Origin: Vigna angularis
Taxonomy: Eukaryota; Streptophyta; Magnoliopsida; Fabales; Fabaceae
Direction: 5' to 3'
DNA: 64,000 bases
Assembly: GCF_016808095.1 (NCBI RefSeq)
Contig: NC_068973.1
Coordinates: 23,996,477 to 24,060,476, forward strand
The translations under genes and the position numbers were made by a program. Positions 13,227-22,364 of this stretch are shown here, in pieces. The notes under the pieces were generated by a model. That model searched no databases. It saw nothing but the letters and a program-made list of their open reading frames with translations, and had not been told where the DNA came from. Positions within the stretch are counted from its first letter, which is position 1; each line of letters begins with the position of its first letter.

Positions 13227-14116
13227 ACTTGCACGTCCTAGGGTTAGACATCTTTGGCAGAAACGAGGCAAACACTCTCTCTTCCACCCCTTTGAAGGAG
13301 GATCTTGGATGCTCAGGCTACCTCTTCACCTTTATTGGGTTTATTCTTTCATTCTTTCATTATTGTTCATCTAGGTTCACCATGAATATGGTGAACTAAA
13401 CCTTGTATGTTTGTTGGGGAATCAATGTAATCTCTTGAAGCTCTCATATATGGAATTTATGCTTGCATCTTAATCTAAGACTTATGCTTTCTTTCATCAT
13501 TAGTTAGGGTTTTTCCTCTTTGCTCAATGCGTGCATTGTTTAACTCATTCTATTGCATGATTATTGGTTTTGTCGATACGGACACGTACGGGGAAGTCTA
13601 GATCCGGGGAATTTCTCCCAATATTATACTGACAATATTATATTGGTTGTCGTTAAGCTCCTGCGCTCATGAACTAATCATTAGGAATGCTAGGAATTGT
13701 ATGAACTATTTGATTAGGGAGAAGCCATCTAGAATGGTACTTTAGAGAGTGGCATTAACAATGATGATTTGAATGTTGAAATCCTAAAATGTATGAGAGT
13801 GGATGAGATGAAATTGACCCCCAACAACATATTCATTCATATAATCCATTGAAAGTGTTTATCTTTAGTCTTTGCCATTGATCAATTCATGCATACATGT
13901 TTAGTTTTCGTCTTGCATAATATAATCCAATTATTTCGTTTGTAAGTCTTAGCTAATCAACAAACCACACAACTAAACTAGGCCGTGAGTCCTTTGGGAA
14001 GAACGATACTTGGTCTTACCAAGTTTATTACTTGAACGATTCGGTCATACTTGCCGATTGTGAAACAAGTTTGTGACATCATATTTTGGTGCTTACAAAT
14101 TTGTCCATCAAGTTTT

Positions 14117-14134
14117 TGGCGCCGTTGCCGGGGA
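14117..14134 (+). other. Primer-binding site of element B (tRNA-Asp)
   Basis: TGGCGCCGTTGCCGGGGA, six bases after the LTR, is an exact complement of the plant tRNA-Asp 3' end. This primer is characteristic of the Athila group of Ty3/gypsy elements. Confidence 0.9.
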
Positions 14135-14461
14135 CTCGTGGTTTAACTGGTTAATTTGTGTGATAATTGATTATCTTTGACTTTTTGAATTTCTGTTTTT
14201 ATTTTTTCTGTTTTTATTTTTTCTGTTTTTATTTTTTCTGTTTTTATTTTATTTTATTTTATTTGATTAGGTTAGATTTTATTTTTTAGATTAGATTTTA
14301 TTTTATTCTATCTTTTAGATTAGGTTAGATTTTATTTTTTTTTAGATTAGGTTTTATTTGATTCTATCTTTTAAATCTTTTTATCTTCTGAATATATATC
14401 TTCTTCTATATCTTTTGTGCTAACAAATATTTCCTAGAGTTTTGTGCCTAATGTCTGCAGA
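14135..14461 (+). other. T-rich leader of element B
   Basis: The stretch between the primer site and gag is dominated by repeats of TTTTTATTTT and TTAGATTAGG. It ends in CTGCAG just before the gag start codon, which could be a splice acceptor. No gene is seen. Versions of the same tract occur in C (24234-24745) and G (62826-63164). Confidence 0.75.
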
Positions 14462-15283
14462 ATGCAATTTGGTCAAGAATTTAACTATATGGGCACTCAA
14501 TTCTACCAAAGTAATCTCAACCAATGGTGGGAACCTCACTCAAGCATGGATCAAAGCAAATTTTGGCAAGCTGCCGGACAATTTGAGAACCAACCACAAC
14601 AACAATGGCAGCAACAACCCTTTCTATCAGGAAGTTTGGATAGGTTGGAGGACACCCTTCAACGATTTTTGAAAAATTCCGACTCTACTCAGAAAAGCAT
14701 TGAAGAATCATTTAAAAGAATGGAGATGCAACTTCATTACATCAGTCAGAGATTGAATGATGAGGTTAATACTGAAGTTAACCTTAAGGAGGAAGGGCAA
14801 ATCATTATCACCGAAAGTGACAAGATTCTTGATAAGGAAAAATTAGAGGAAGATGAAGAAAGGGTAGAGAGAAAAGAGAAAGAAGAGTTGAGTGAGAAAA
14901 ATAAAGATGAAGAAAAAGAGAACGAAGTGGTTGAGAGAGAAGAGAGAAAGAAGATTTGTGTGAAAATAAAGAAGTTGAAAAGAAAAAGAAAAGGGAAGAA
15001 AAAAATAAAAGAAAAGAAAAAGAGAAAATTGAGGGAGAGAAAAAGGAAGAAAAAGAAGATGAGAGGAAAGAAGAAGAAATCATATGAAAAATCACATCCT
15101 CATCTAAAGAAGAATCATAGGAAGGAAAAGAAGTTCAAGTGCTTTATGGAAATCTTCAAGAAATTGGAGATTAAAGTTCCTATGATTGAGACACTGCAAC
15201 AGGTTCCTGGTTTGATCAAATTTCTGAAGAAGTTCAGTAGAAAGAAGAAAAAGAAGAAGGAACTCGAGTTTGGGTCAAGCTAA
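14462..15283 (+). CDS. Internally deleted gag of element B (Athila-like)
   Basis: The first ATG of this frame is at 14462 (MQFGQEFN...); an upstream in-frame extension lacks ATG. The N-terminal 40 or so residues match the gag starts of C and G. After a Gln-rich segment the frame jumps directly to FLSGSLDRLEDTLQRF. The central gag domain (GHAWDRYK...FLGGL in G) and the CELCGGDH zinc-knuckle region are missing. The remainder is a Lys/Glu-rich stretch and a FMEIFKKLEIKVPMIETL module, ending in GSS and a stop. Protease, reverse transcriptase and integrase do not follow. The frame is intact, but the product is unlikely to form normal capsids. The junction lies at a shared GCAACAA word. Confidence 0.8.
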   Translation: MQFGQEFNYMGTQFYQSNLNQWWEPHSSMDQSKFWQAAGQFENQPQQQWQQQPFLSGSLDRLEDTLQRFLKNSDSTQKSIEESFKRMEMQLHYISQRLNDEVNTEVNLKEEGQIIITESDKILDKEKLEEDEERVERKEKEELSEKNKDEEKENEVVEREERKKICVKIKKLKRKRKGKKKIKEKKKRKLRERKRKKKKMRGKKKKSYEKSHPHLKKNHRKEKKFKCFMEIFKKLEIKVPMIETLQQVPGLIKFLKKFSRKKKKKKELEFGSS

Positions 15284-15400
15284 TGACGTTAAAAGAGCGC
15301 TTGCTGGGAGGCAACCCAGTGATTTAAGAACTTTTGATTTTATTTTGGTTTTGTAATTTTTAAGTTGTGGACTTTATTTTGTAACTAGTTTGTTGGAGAT
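15284..15400 (+). other. Post-gag junction segment of element B
   Basis: Directly after the gag stop comes a conserved noncoding string (GACGTTAAAAGAGCGCTTGC, then GGGAGGCAACCCAGTG, which can fold as a stem). A second copy of the string lies at about 15561-15598 and related copies are in C near 26145 and 26402. In full-length Athila elements this string typically follows the end of pol, so its position here marks a deletion of pro-pol. Confidence 0.7.
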
Positions 15401-15539
15401 AGCATCTACTGAAGGATGCTAGGTGGTTAAGTATCTACTGAGGGATACTATGTTGTAACACCTACTGATGGGTGTTGGTAAGAAATTTTGCACCTACTGA
15501 TGGGTGCTGGTAAGTTTGAAACACCTACTGATGGGTGTT
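15401..15539 (+). repeat. Series of five small hairpins with a conserved loop (element B)
   Basis: Five short inverted repeats share an 8-nt loop and have different self-complementary stems: 15401-15420 (stem AGCATC, loop TACTGAAG), 15430-15449 (AGTATC, TACTGAGG), 15457-15476 (AACACC, TACTGATG), 15490-15507 (GCACC, TACTGATG) and 15520-15539 (AACACC, TACTGATG). Both stem strands change together, so pairing is kept while sequence varies. A sixth hairpin lies at 16148. The function is unknown. Confidence 0.85.
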
Positions 15540-15719
15540 GGTGGATTTTGGGTCAGGCTCGTGACGTTAAACAAGCGCTACCTGGGAGGCAACCCAGTTG
15601 ATTGTTTGTTTGTTTATTTTTAGTTTTTGCATAAGCATTTTTAACATTGAATTGCAGGGAACCTATGAGGGACATGTAGGGAAGGCACGTAGGTCAAGAA
15701 AAGAAGGAGAGGAGCACTT

Positions 15720-15830
15720 CACGAAAGTGCCGCTGAGCGGTACTATCGCAGATGGGCTTAAGTTCCCCTTAGCGGGACCCGAGCCCATTAGGGTATTGTT
15801 ATACCCCAAGCTGCGTTTTAGGGTTTATTT
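15720..15830 (+). promoter_or_regulatory. Internal promoter-like module of element B
   Basis: A CCGCTGAGCGGTAC motif (about 15730-15743), a second related motif (CCCCTTAGCGGGAC, near 15766) and an AT-containing TTATACCCC near 15800 repeat the arrangement of the LTR U3 upstream of the envelope-like ORF position. Element C has an equivalent module at about 26600-26690. A subgenomic promoter is possible, but transcription is not shown by the sequence. Confidence 0.4.
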
Positions 15831-16058
15831 TCTGGCTTCTCTCTGCACAAACACTTCCACACATCTTCTCCTAGGTTTTCCACATCTTTTCACTCTTACC
15901 TCTTAAGAAAAAAATCTCTTCCACTCACTTGCTCACTAGTTTTCCATCTAAGTTTGGGGTTGGGAGAGAGCATCATTGAAGGGGCTGATTTCTTCATTGT
16001 GGTTTACTAATGCTTAACAATGTATCTTTTGGTTTTGTGAATTATGTTTGATGCAGGG
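15831..16058 (+). other. Noncoding interior of element B before the envelope-like remnant
   Basis: No credible gene is seen. The stretch includes CTAAGTTTGGGGTTGGGAGA at about 15948-15967, a duplicate of the polypurine-like motif before the 3' LTR. It ends in TTTGATGCAGG just before an ATG, which resembles a 3' splice site. Confidence 0.6.
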
Positions 16059-16094
16059 ATGGCCTCCTCATCGGGCAAAAAGAATCAAGACTAG
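16059..16094 (+). pseudogene. Envelope-like ORF remnant of element B (start only)
   Basis: An ATG at 16059 opens an 11-codon frame (MASSSGKKNQD) that stops at 16092-16094. The start resembles the N-terminus of the second ORF of Athila/Calypso elements, often called envelope-like. The bases just downstream (GAAGATACAGAGGACAGCTC) match the last codons of the same ORF in element F, so the body of the ORF has been deleted in B. Assignment to that ORF rests on remembered family features and the F comparison. Confidence 0.55.
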
Positions 16095-16147
16095 AAGATC
16101 CAAGAAGAGGAAGATACAGAGGACAGCTCAGACTGATGAGGAGCTGA

Positions 16148-16173
16148 GATAGCATTTACTGATGAATGCTATC
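16148..16173 (+). repeat. Sixth conserved-loop hairpin of element B
   Basis: A perfect 9-bp stem (GATAGCATT with AATGCTATC) encloses the same TACTGATG loop as the series at 15401-15539. It overlaps the position just after the envelope-like stop codon. The identical hairpin is in element F on the minus strand at 61244-61269. Confidence 0.85.
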
Positions 16174-17399
16174 AAATGATTATGCTTTTGTGGTTTAAGT
16201 TTTCTGAACTCATTTGTTTTTGTTTTTAGATTAGGGTTTGATGTACTCTATTGAACACCTGGTTTGTTATGATGGTTTGCTATTAACTGTGATTGTGTGA
16301 TAAGTACTACTTGATGATGCTTAGTGATTGATTGATGTTGAGATAGATGTGCACATTAAAATGCTTATACAGGTGATTCACAAGCTTTGTGAACAAATGC
16401 ATGAAATTATGATTGTGGTTGTGAGATTAAGCAGGATGTGTATGTCAAATGTGAATGAGCTTATATGTGAGGTTTTGAGCTCCAGAGTTTTTGGTATAAT
16501 TGAATGCTACTACTTTGAAAGCATGAATGATTTTGCCCAGGTTTTCTATGATTGAATCAATTGCTTGTTTTGCATCATGTGATCAAGGCCATTTGTTGGA
16601 ACCTTTTTTATTGGCCAAATTCATAAAGTTAGCCTACCAAAAGAGAACACGTTGTGTTCTATCCTTTGAACCCTTAGCCTTGAACATACACTGAAACCTT
16701 TGATTAAAAAATCTTTACCTTGAGTTAAGTAGAAGATCTTGTGTGGTATTGGTAAATGTTCAAGTTTGGGGTTGTTGGGAAAACATGAAAAGCATTGAGC
16801 TAAGAGCTAAAAAGTAAGAATATGCAAAGAGAAAAGAAAAGAAAAGAAAAAGCGAAGCTCAATGCAAATGCAAAGGCAAGTTGGGAAAAATAAGAATAAT
16901 TGTGTTGTTATGATTCTCTTAACTCAAGGATTTTGTGATCCAGAAAAACCAATTTTCTTGTTAGCCCAGCCACATTATAAGCCATTGAAAAGTCCTTGTG
17001 ATGATGCATGCTTGTGAATGTTTTTGATTGTGGTAAAACGAAAGGCAAAGTTGATTCATGTGACATTGTGATAGTAGAGTGAATGAGTGATTACCTCTTA
17101 TACACTTGTGTGTGAGTGAAACACTTTACCTGGTGAGGAAATATTCCATGAGCACATGAACATCCATGCTTAATTGATTGATCATTCATGAAAAATAGCA
17201 TTTGTTGGAATTTAAATGACTTTGTGAACACTAAAGCATGTGCACATCTTGATTGAACTCTTGGTCATAAATTTGAGTGAAGTTGTTACTTATCTTGAAA
17301 AAGAGGATTTTTGAATGAGTGAACCATCATACGAATTGGTTAGAGATTGAGTTACATCTTGTTTGCTTGAGGACAAGCAAAGCTCTAAGTTTGGGGTTG
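16174..17399 (+). other. 3' noncoding interior of element B and polypurine-like tract
   Basis: This 1.2-kb stretch has only short frames that I do not accept as genes. It recurs in element E (47274-48398) and, inverted, in element F (60009-61243), so it is a conserved family region. It contains an A/G-rich run of AAGAAAAG type near 16830 and ends with AAGTTTGGGGTTG (17387-17399), the likely plus-strand primer immediately before the 3' LTR. Confidence 0.8.
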
Positions 17400-18842
17400 T
17401 GATAACAGTTGAAAAACTGTTATTTTTATGCTTAAATTTGATACCAAAAGCAACCTTTAAGACTTAGAAACTAGCTTGAATTCATATTTTTTCTTTAGTT
17501 TTGAGAATAAGAGAGTTGAAAGTGAATTTAATGGTTTTGTGCAAGATTCCCTTGATTTTGTAGGCTAATTGAATGATTTGAAAGAAGAATTGAAATACCG
17601 AATGATTGGAGTGCTGAAAAGTCAACCAGAAACCAGAAAAGTCAACCAGTCAACCAGAAAAGTCAACCAGTCAACCAGAAAAGTCAACCAGTCAACCAGA
17701 ATGCTGAAAAACCAACCAGAACGCAGAAAACGTGTGACCGAGTGGCGCTGAGCGGAAAATACCGCTGAGCGGCACTTTTCGGGTGCCGAAATCACCGCTG
17801 AGGGGCAAAACAACAGTTGGGGGGCAAAATGGATCAACCGCTAGTACCGCTCAGCGGTAAAATACCGCTGAGCGCCATTCTAAGTGGGCTTGGACCGATT
17901 TTCTTTTGTTTTTATGGGCTTGGACTTGTTTTATGTTATTTTTATGCCCTATTTAAGGACTTGCACGTCCTAGGGTTAGACATCTTTGGCAGAAACGAGG
18001 CAAACACTCTCTCTTCCACCCCTTTGAAGGAGGATCTTGGATGCTCAGGCTACCTCTTCACCTTTATTGGGTTTATTCTTTCATTCTTTCATTATTGTTC
18101 ATCTAGGTTCACCATGAATATGGTGAACTAAACCTTGTATGTTTGTTGGGGAATCAATGTAATCTCTTGAAGCTCTCATATATGGAATTTATGCTTGCAT
18201 CTTAATCTAAGACTTATGCTTTCTTTCATCATTAGTTAGGGTTTTTCCTCTTTGCTCAATGCGTGCATTGTTTAACTCATTCTATTGCATGATTATTGGT
18301 TTTGTCGATACGGACACGTACGGGGAAGTCTAGATCCGGGGAATTTCTCCCAATATTATACTGACAATATTATATTGGTTGTCGTTAAGCTCCTGCGCTC
18401 ATGAACTAATCATTAGGAATGCTAGGAATTGTATGAACTATTTGATTAGGGAGAAGCCATCTAGAATGGTACTTTAGAGAGTGGCATTAACAATGATGAT
18501 TTGAATGTTGAAATCCTAAAATGTATGAGAGTGGATGAGATGAAATTGACCCCCAACAACATATTCATTCATATAATCCATTGAAAGTGTTTATCTTTAG
18601 TCTTTGCCATTGATCAATTCATGCATACATGTTTAGTTTTCGTCTTGCATAATATAATCCAATTATTTCGTTTGTAAGTCTTAGCTAATCAACAAACCAC
18701 ACAACTAAACTAGGCCGTGAGTCCTTTGGGAAGAACGATACTTGGTCTTACCAAGTTTATTACTTGAACGATTCGGTCATACTTGCCGATTGTGAAACAA
18801 GTTTGTGACATCATATTTTGGTGCTTACAAATTTGTCCATCA
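17400..18842 (+). repeat. 3' LTR of element B
   Basis: This is the same length as the 5' LTR (1443 bp) and near-identical; two substitutions were noticed by eye. It ends TTGTCCATCA and is followed by the ATAAG target duplication at 18843-18847, after which the element A leader resumes. Confidence 0.95.
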
Positions 18843-18847
18843 ATAAG

Positions 18848-19669
18848 CTGTTTGATCAAATCATAGTTGTGCATTCTATTTCTGCAAATTTTTGGTAGCA
18901 GCAGAGTTGTTTCTTTTCTACACTCGAAACTGATTGATGGTGGTTCTTTTGAGCTCTTTGTTGGGTGCATAAGTATCTCAGGTGGTCCTACAACACTGGT
19001 AGCATCTTAGGCAGTGGATTGGAGCAAGGAAAGATCAACTTTGGAGTTGATTTTTGGTGCAGTAGAACAACATTCTTCACTGGTCTGCATCAAACTGGTT
19101 GCTGCAACAACAGCATAATTCATTTAGCAGCTGTGAGATTAGTGTGAATCAACTAATTTCACTTCCTTTGAGAGAAGCCAGAGCTGCACACCACCTCTAC
19201 TTTCCATTCTCTTGTTGTTTCATTTCTATTCTTGCAAAAGTACTTGTAATTGGCCATTAAGCAAGTGACTTGGAAGAATTCACAAGTGTTCTCCATCACT
19301 TGCAAACTTTGTTTTTAATTGTTCATATAAAATTGGTAGACAGTGAGTGTGTCTTGGATACAAAGTTCCAAGCCTCACTTAGGAGATCTCACTTCTTTCA
19401 ATTTTTGCAAGCGCATAGGCCAAGTCTTAGAAGTCCGCATTTAGGGTCTAGTTTTTTTGAGTTTGAGTGTGTTTTTTTTTTAAAAAACATTTAATGAATC
19501 TAGAGGTAATTTTGATTTAAAGATTTTTAGTAAGTAACTAGGGATATATTTGGCAAGGCAAGATTTGGTATTTAAGCAACCTATACGGTTCACCTCTCCT
19601 ACCTGGAATATCATCCTCAAGTGAAAACTTTTATTCTTTATTTCAAGAAAACTTTTAAAGTTCATTAAA
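18848..19669 (+). other. Leader of element A, part 2 (no gene seen)
   Basis: This is the continuation of the A leader after the nested insertion. Short frames at 18965-19147 and 19270-19494 have no recognisable features. It ends at the gag ATG at 19670. Confidence 0.75.
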
Positions 19670-21847
19670 ATGTCTGGAAGACAATCCCCTAGAATTAGTG
19701 ACACATCCAAAGATCAATTTTCATTCCAAACTCTAGTCAATCAACTCAAAGAGATTGAGAGAAAAATAAGTCAAGAAAAAGTCCAAAGAGAGCTACATAG
19801 TGCCATGGTTGAAAATGAGTTGAAACTTTTGAGAGAGGAACAAGTCCAAAATAGGGAGAGAAGTTATAGTGGAGAGTCCCAATATGAACAAGAGGCCTTA
19901 AGAGTAGGAGAATATTATCATCAACCCTCTTCATCAAGAAGACACAGGAGGGAATTTGAAAATCCTCCTCCTCCTAAGGAAATTAATGTGGTATTGCCTC
20001 ATTTTCATGGAAAAGATAATGTTGAGGCTTACCTAGATTGGGAAATGAAGGTAGAGCAAATTTTTGCTTGCCATCAAGTAGGAGAAGAAAGAAAATTCTC
20101 TCTTGCTACCCTAAGTTTTCAAGGGTATGCAATGTACTGGTGGACTGCTACAGTCCAAGAGAGACTAAGACAGCGACTTCCTCTAATAAAATATTGTAAT
20201 GAGCTTACAAATGCCCTTCGGAAAAGGCACATACCCTCCTACTACAAAAGAGAACTCATGGATAAGCTCCAAAGATTGCAACAACAGTCTATGTCTGTTG
20301 AAGAATACATACAAAAGATGGAGCTATACATGATGAGGGTAGGAATAACAGAGGGCGAGGAAACTACCTTGGCCAGATTTTTGAGTGGGTTGAATCTTGA
20401 TATCAGGGATAGGGTTGAACTACTACCTTATAGAGATTTGAATGATCTTGTTCAAATGTGTATAAAGGTAGAACAACAAAATTTGAGAAAAGCTTCTCTT
20501 AAAAGATTTCAATCCTCCTTTGAACAGAAGATTGTAAAAGAAAAAGAACCCCTCAAACCTCTAGCCAATATAGTTGAAAAACCCAAACAGGAATCCTCTT
20601 CACACACTCGCACTAGTGAGATCAAGTGTTTTAAATGTTTGGGTAGGGGTCACATAGCTGCTCAATGTCCTACCAAAAGAACAATCATTTTAAGAGGTAG
20701 TGACACATATAGCAGTGAAAGTGAAACCCCTAGTGAAAGTGAGAATGAACAAGAAAGAGGTAATGAAGAGAAAGTATATCCTTGTGAGGGTCCACTTCTC
20801 ATGGTGAGAAGGGTGCTTAATAGTCAACCAAGTCCAGAACACTTATCACAAAGAGAGAACATCTTTCACACAAGATGTCAAATTGCAAAAAAATATTGCT
20901 CTCTCATTATTGATAGTGGATCTTGCTGTAACTGTTGTAGCACAAGGCTGGTTGAAAAATTGAATCTTACTGTGATACCCCATCCAAAACCTTACAAACT
21001 TCATTGGCTAAATCAAGATGGGGATATAACAGTCAAGAATCAAGTTAAATTGGCAATTTCCATAGGAAACTTCAAAGATGATGTCATTTGTGATGTAGTT
21101 CCTATGGAAGCTTGTCATGTACTATTAGGAAGACCATGGCAATTTGATAATGACACTACACACCATGGTCTCACCAATACCGTAACTGTGCACAAAAATG
21201 ATAAGAAATTTGTGTTTCATCCTCTGTCACCTACCCAGGTGGCCAAAGATCAAACACAAATGAAGCTCAACAAGGAACAAGAAAAAGAAGAAATAGAGAG
21301 AAGAAAAAGAGAGCAAGAGAAAAGAGAAGAGAAAAGAAAGAAAGAAGGGAGAATAGAACCTCTGTCCACACTCCTCATAGAACCAAGACTCTTAAGGGGA
21401 GGTTTTCTATCTTTTAATTTGTTATCTCTCCTTAAGTTTTCAAAATTTTACTTTTCTTTCCAAGGAATTACCACTCCATCTTTAACAATGTTACAACTTG
21501 AAAAATGTGGCAATTCATTTGAGTTATTGTTACCTTTGTGGGTACAACTAACTCAAGACAAAAATAACATTTCAAAAGAAGTAAGGTTTCTTTATTGTAT
21601 CGAAATTAAAATTTTCAAAACTAGGAAACCTTCTTCTAAACATATTTTTTTATGTATCTTATTGGATCAAATAAATCTAATTCGTGCTATGTTTGATGAT
21701 TATGGCAGATTCATATTTGACCCGGGAGGAACTTTGATGGATCCTACAAAAATAAGTCCTCACAAAGACAAACCAACAGATTTGAGGACAAATCCTTTCC
21801 AAGAGGGAGGGGATGATGACTTGGGCCCAAGCCCATCAAATAATTAA
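19670..21847 (+). CDS. gag-protease polyprotein of element A (Ty3/gypsy, chromovirus-like)
   Basis: The 725-codon intact frame starts at ATG 19670. Residues about 105-260 form a retrotransposon gag domain (LPHFHGKDNVEAYLDW, AMYWW near 153). A CCHC zinc knuckle, CFKCLGRGHIAAQC, lies at 320-333 and would bind RNA. A retropepsin-like aspartic protease domain follows, with the catalytic triplet DSG at 415-417 and CHVLLGRPW near 483-491. A Lys/Glu-rich linker and an unfamiliar stretch come next. The last 30 codons resemble the C-terminal tail of related gag-pol proteins (TDLRTNPFQEGGDD), so pol appears to be cut out and replaced. The frame runs through the polypurine tract and stops about 30 bp inside the 3' LTR. 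Confidence 0.9.
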   Translation: MSGRQSPRISDTSKDQFSFQTLVNQLKEIERKISQEKVQRELHSAMVENELKLLREEQVQNRERSYSGESQYEQEALRVGEYYHQPSSSRRHRREFENPPPPKEINVVLPHFHGKDNVEAYLDWEMKVEQIFACHQVGEERKFSLATLSFQGYAMYWWTATVQERLRQRLPLIKYCNELTNALRKRHIPSYYKRELMDKLQRLQQQSMSVEEYIQKMELYMMRVGITEGEETTLARFLSGLNLDIRDRVELLPYRDLNDLVQMCIKVEQQNLRKASLKRFQSSFEQKIVKEKEPLKPLANIVEKPKQESSSHTRTSEIKCFKCLGRGHIAAQCPTKRTIILRGSDTYSSESETPSESENEQERGNEEKVYPCEGPLLMVRRVLNSQPSPEHLSQRENIFHTRCQIAKKYCSLIIDSGSCCNCCSTRLVEKLNLTVIPHPKPYKLHWLNQDGDITVKNQVKLAISIGNFKDDVICDVVPMEACHVLLGRPWQFDNDTTHHGLTNTVTVHKNDKKFVFHPLSPTQVAKDQTQMKLNKEQEKEEIERRKREQEKREEKRKKEGRIEPLSTLLIEPRLLRGGFLSFNLLSLLKFSKFYFSFQGITTPSLTMLQLEKCGNSFELLLPLWVQLTQDKNNISKEVRFLYCIEIKIFKTRKPSSKHIFLCILLDQINLIRAMFDDYGRFIFDPGGTLMDPTKISPHKDKPTDLRTNPFQEGGDDDLGPSPSNN
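21801..21813 (+). other. Polypurine tract of element A
   Basis: AAGAGGGAGGGGA lies directly before the 3' LTR, the expected position for the plus-strand primer of reverse transcription. It is also translated as part of the gag-protease frame. Confidence 0.85.
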
Positions 21848-22364
21848 GGTCAAATACTAGAAGCTAGTCAAGAAAAGCATAATTGCAGGCCATCAAGGTG
21901 CACCTAGTGCAAGATCTAGGAGGCTTAGCCCATCTCCACTTTAAAGCACGTGTATATGGTGCTCATTCTAAATCCTTAGCACCCACCTTATGCTTGTACA
22001 CGTGGCATTAGATCCACATTTATAGGAATCTTTTAGCACCATTGATACCAAAATAGGAGCTGAATTCCTTCTATAAATTCACTCATAGATCTCCTTTTGT
22101 AATTACTTTTGAGAATATTGAATTTTAATCTGCTGATGCATTTTCCAACACCTAAAACTCTGCCCAAAAGTCATCCCAATGAGGTTCCCTTTTCCATCTA
22201 GCTTCCTTCTAGTGGAAGGTCGCCTGAGCAAGTTATCCACCTTCCAAACAGCTCCTCTACCATCACGTATGCCGCTGCCTTTTCACTCTGCATCTCCGCT
22301 GCCATCTCTGGATTCTACTTCTCGCTGCATTCAATCTGTCATTCTCGCTAGAGCAACTTCATCA
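21814..22364 (+). repeat. 3' LTR of element A
   Basis: This 551-bp copy of 10739-11289 has about 13 substitutions by eye, mostly transitions. It ends TTCATCA and is followed by ACTTC and the resumed minisatellite. Confidence 0.93.

Larger units (their letters stand above)
12668..14110 (+). repeat. 5' LTR of element B
   Basis: This LTR begins TGATAACAGTTG and ends TTGTCCATCA. Its first 23 bases form an inverted repeat (AACAGTT ... AACTGTT). The U3 part holds a 21-bp tandem repeat and a cluster of CCGCTSAGCGG palindromes, followed by a TATA-like box near 13218. Open frames at 12837-13019 and 13085-13399 recur identically placed in the 3' LTR and are LTR sequence, not genes. Confidence 0.95.
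12668..18842 (+). mobile_element. LTR retrotransposon B (Athila/Calypso-like, non-autonomous, recent)
   Basis: Two LTRs of exactly 1443 bp (12668-14110 and 17400-18842) flank a 3289-bp interior with a tRNA-Asp primer site, an internally deleted gag, a hairpin-rich noncoding region, a minimal remnant of an envelope-like ORF and a G-rich polypurine-like tract. A 5-bp target duplication ATAAG flanks it (12663-12667 and 18843-18847). Because this lies outside the minisatellite, it is strong evidence. By eye I found only two substitutions between the LTRs (near 13081 and 13166). It sits in the leader of element A. It lacks pol, so it must have been mobilised by proteins from another element. Confidence 0.95.
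10739..22364 (+). mobile_element. LTR retrotransposon A (Ty3/gypsy, gag-protease only, non-autonomous)
   Basis: Two 551-bp LTRs (10739-11289 and 21814-22364) start TGATGA and end TCATCA. They flank a primer-binding site, a long leader, one gag-protease ORF and a polypurine tract. ACTTC is found on both sides (10734-10738 and 22365-22369), as expected for a 5-bp target duplication, but ACTTC is also the commonest word in the surrounding minisatellite, so this match alone is weak. By eye the LTRs differ at about 13 of 551 positions (about 2.4%), so the element is clearly older than B, which is nested in its leader. No reverse transcriptase, RNase H or integrase is present. Without B the element is about 5.4 kb. 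Confidence 0.93.

Noticed and set aside
13085..13399. 104-codon frame, identical in position at 17817-18131
   Set aside because: It lies wholly in the LTRs of element B across the promoter region and has no protein-family features.
14117..14134. tRNA gene fragments at the primer sites
   Set aside because: Only the 18 bases complementary to the tRNA 3' end are present, directly after LTRs; no cloverleaf is found.
14808..15095. Minus-strand Ser/Phe-rich frame opposite gag of B
   Set aside because: It is the antisense of the Lys/Glu-rich gag region.
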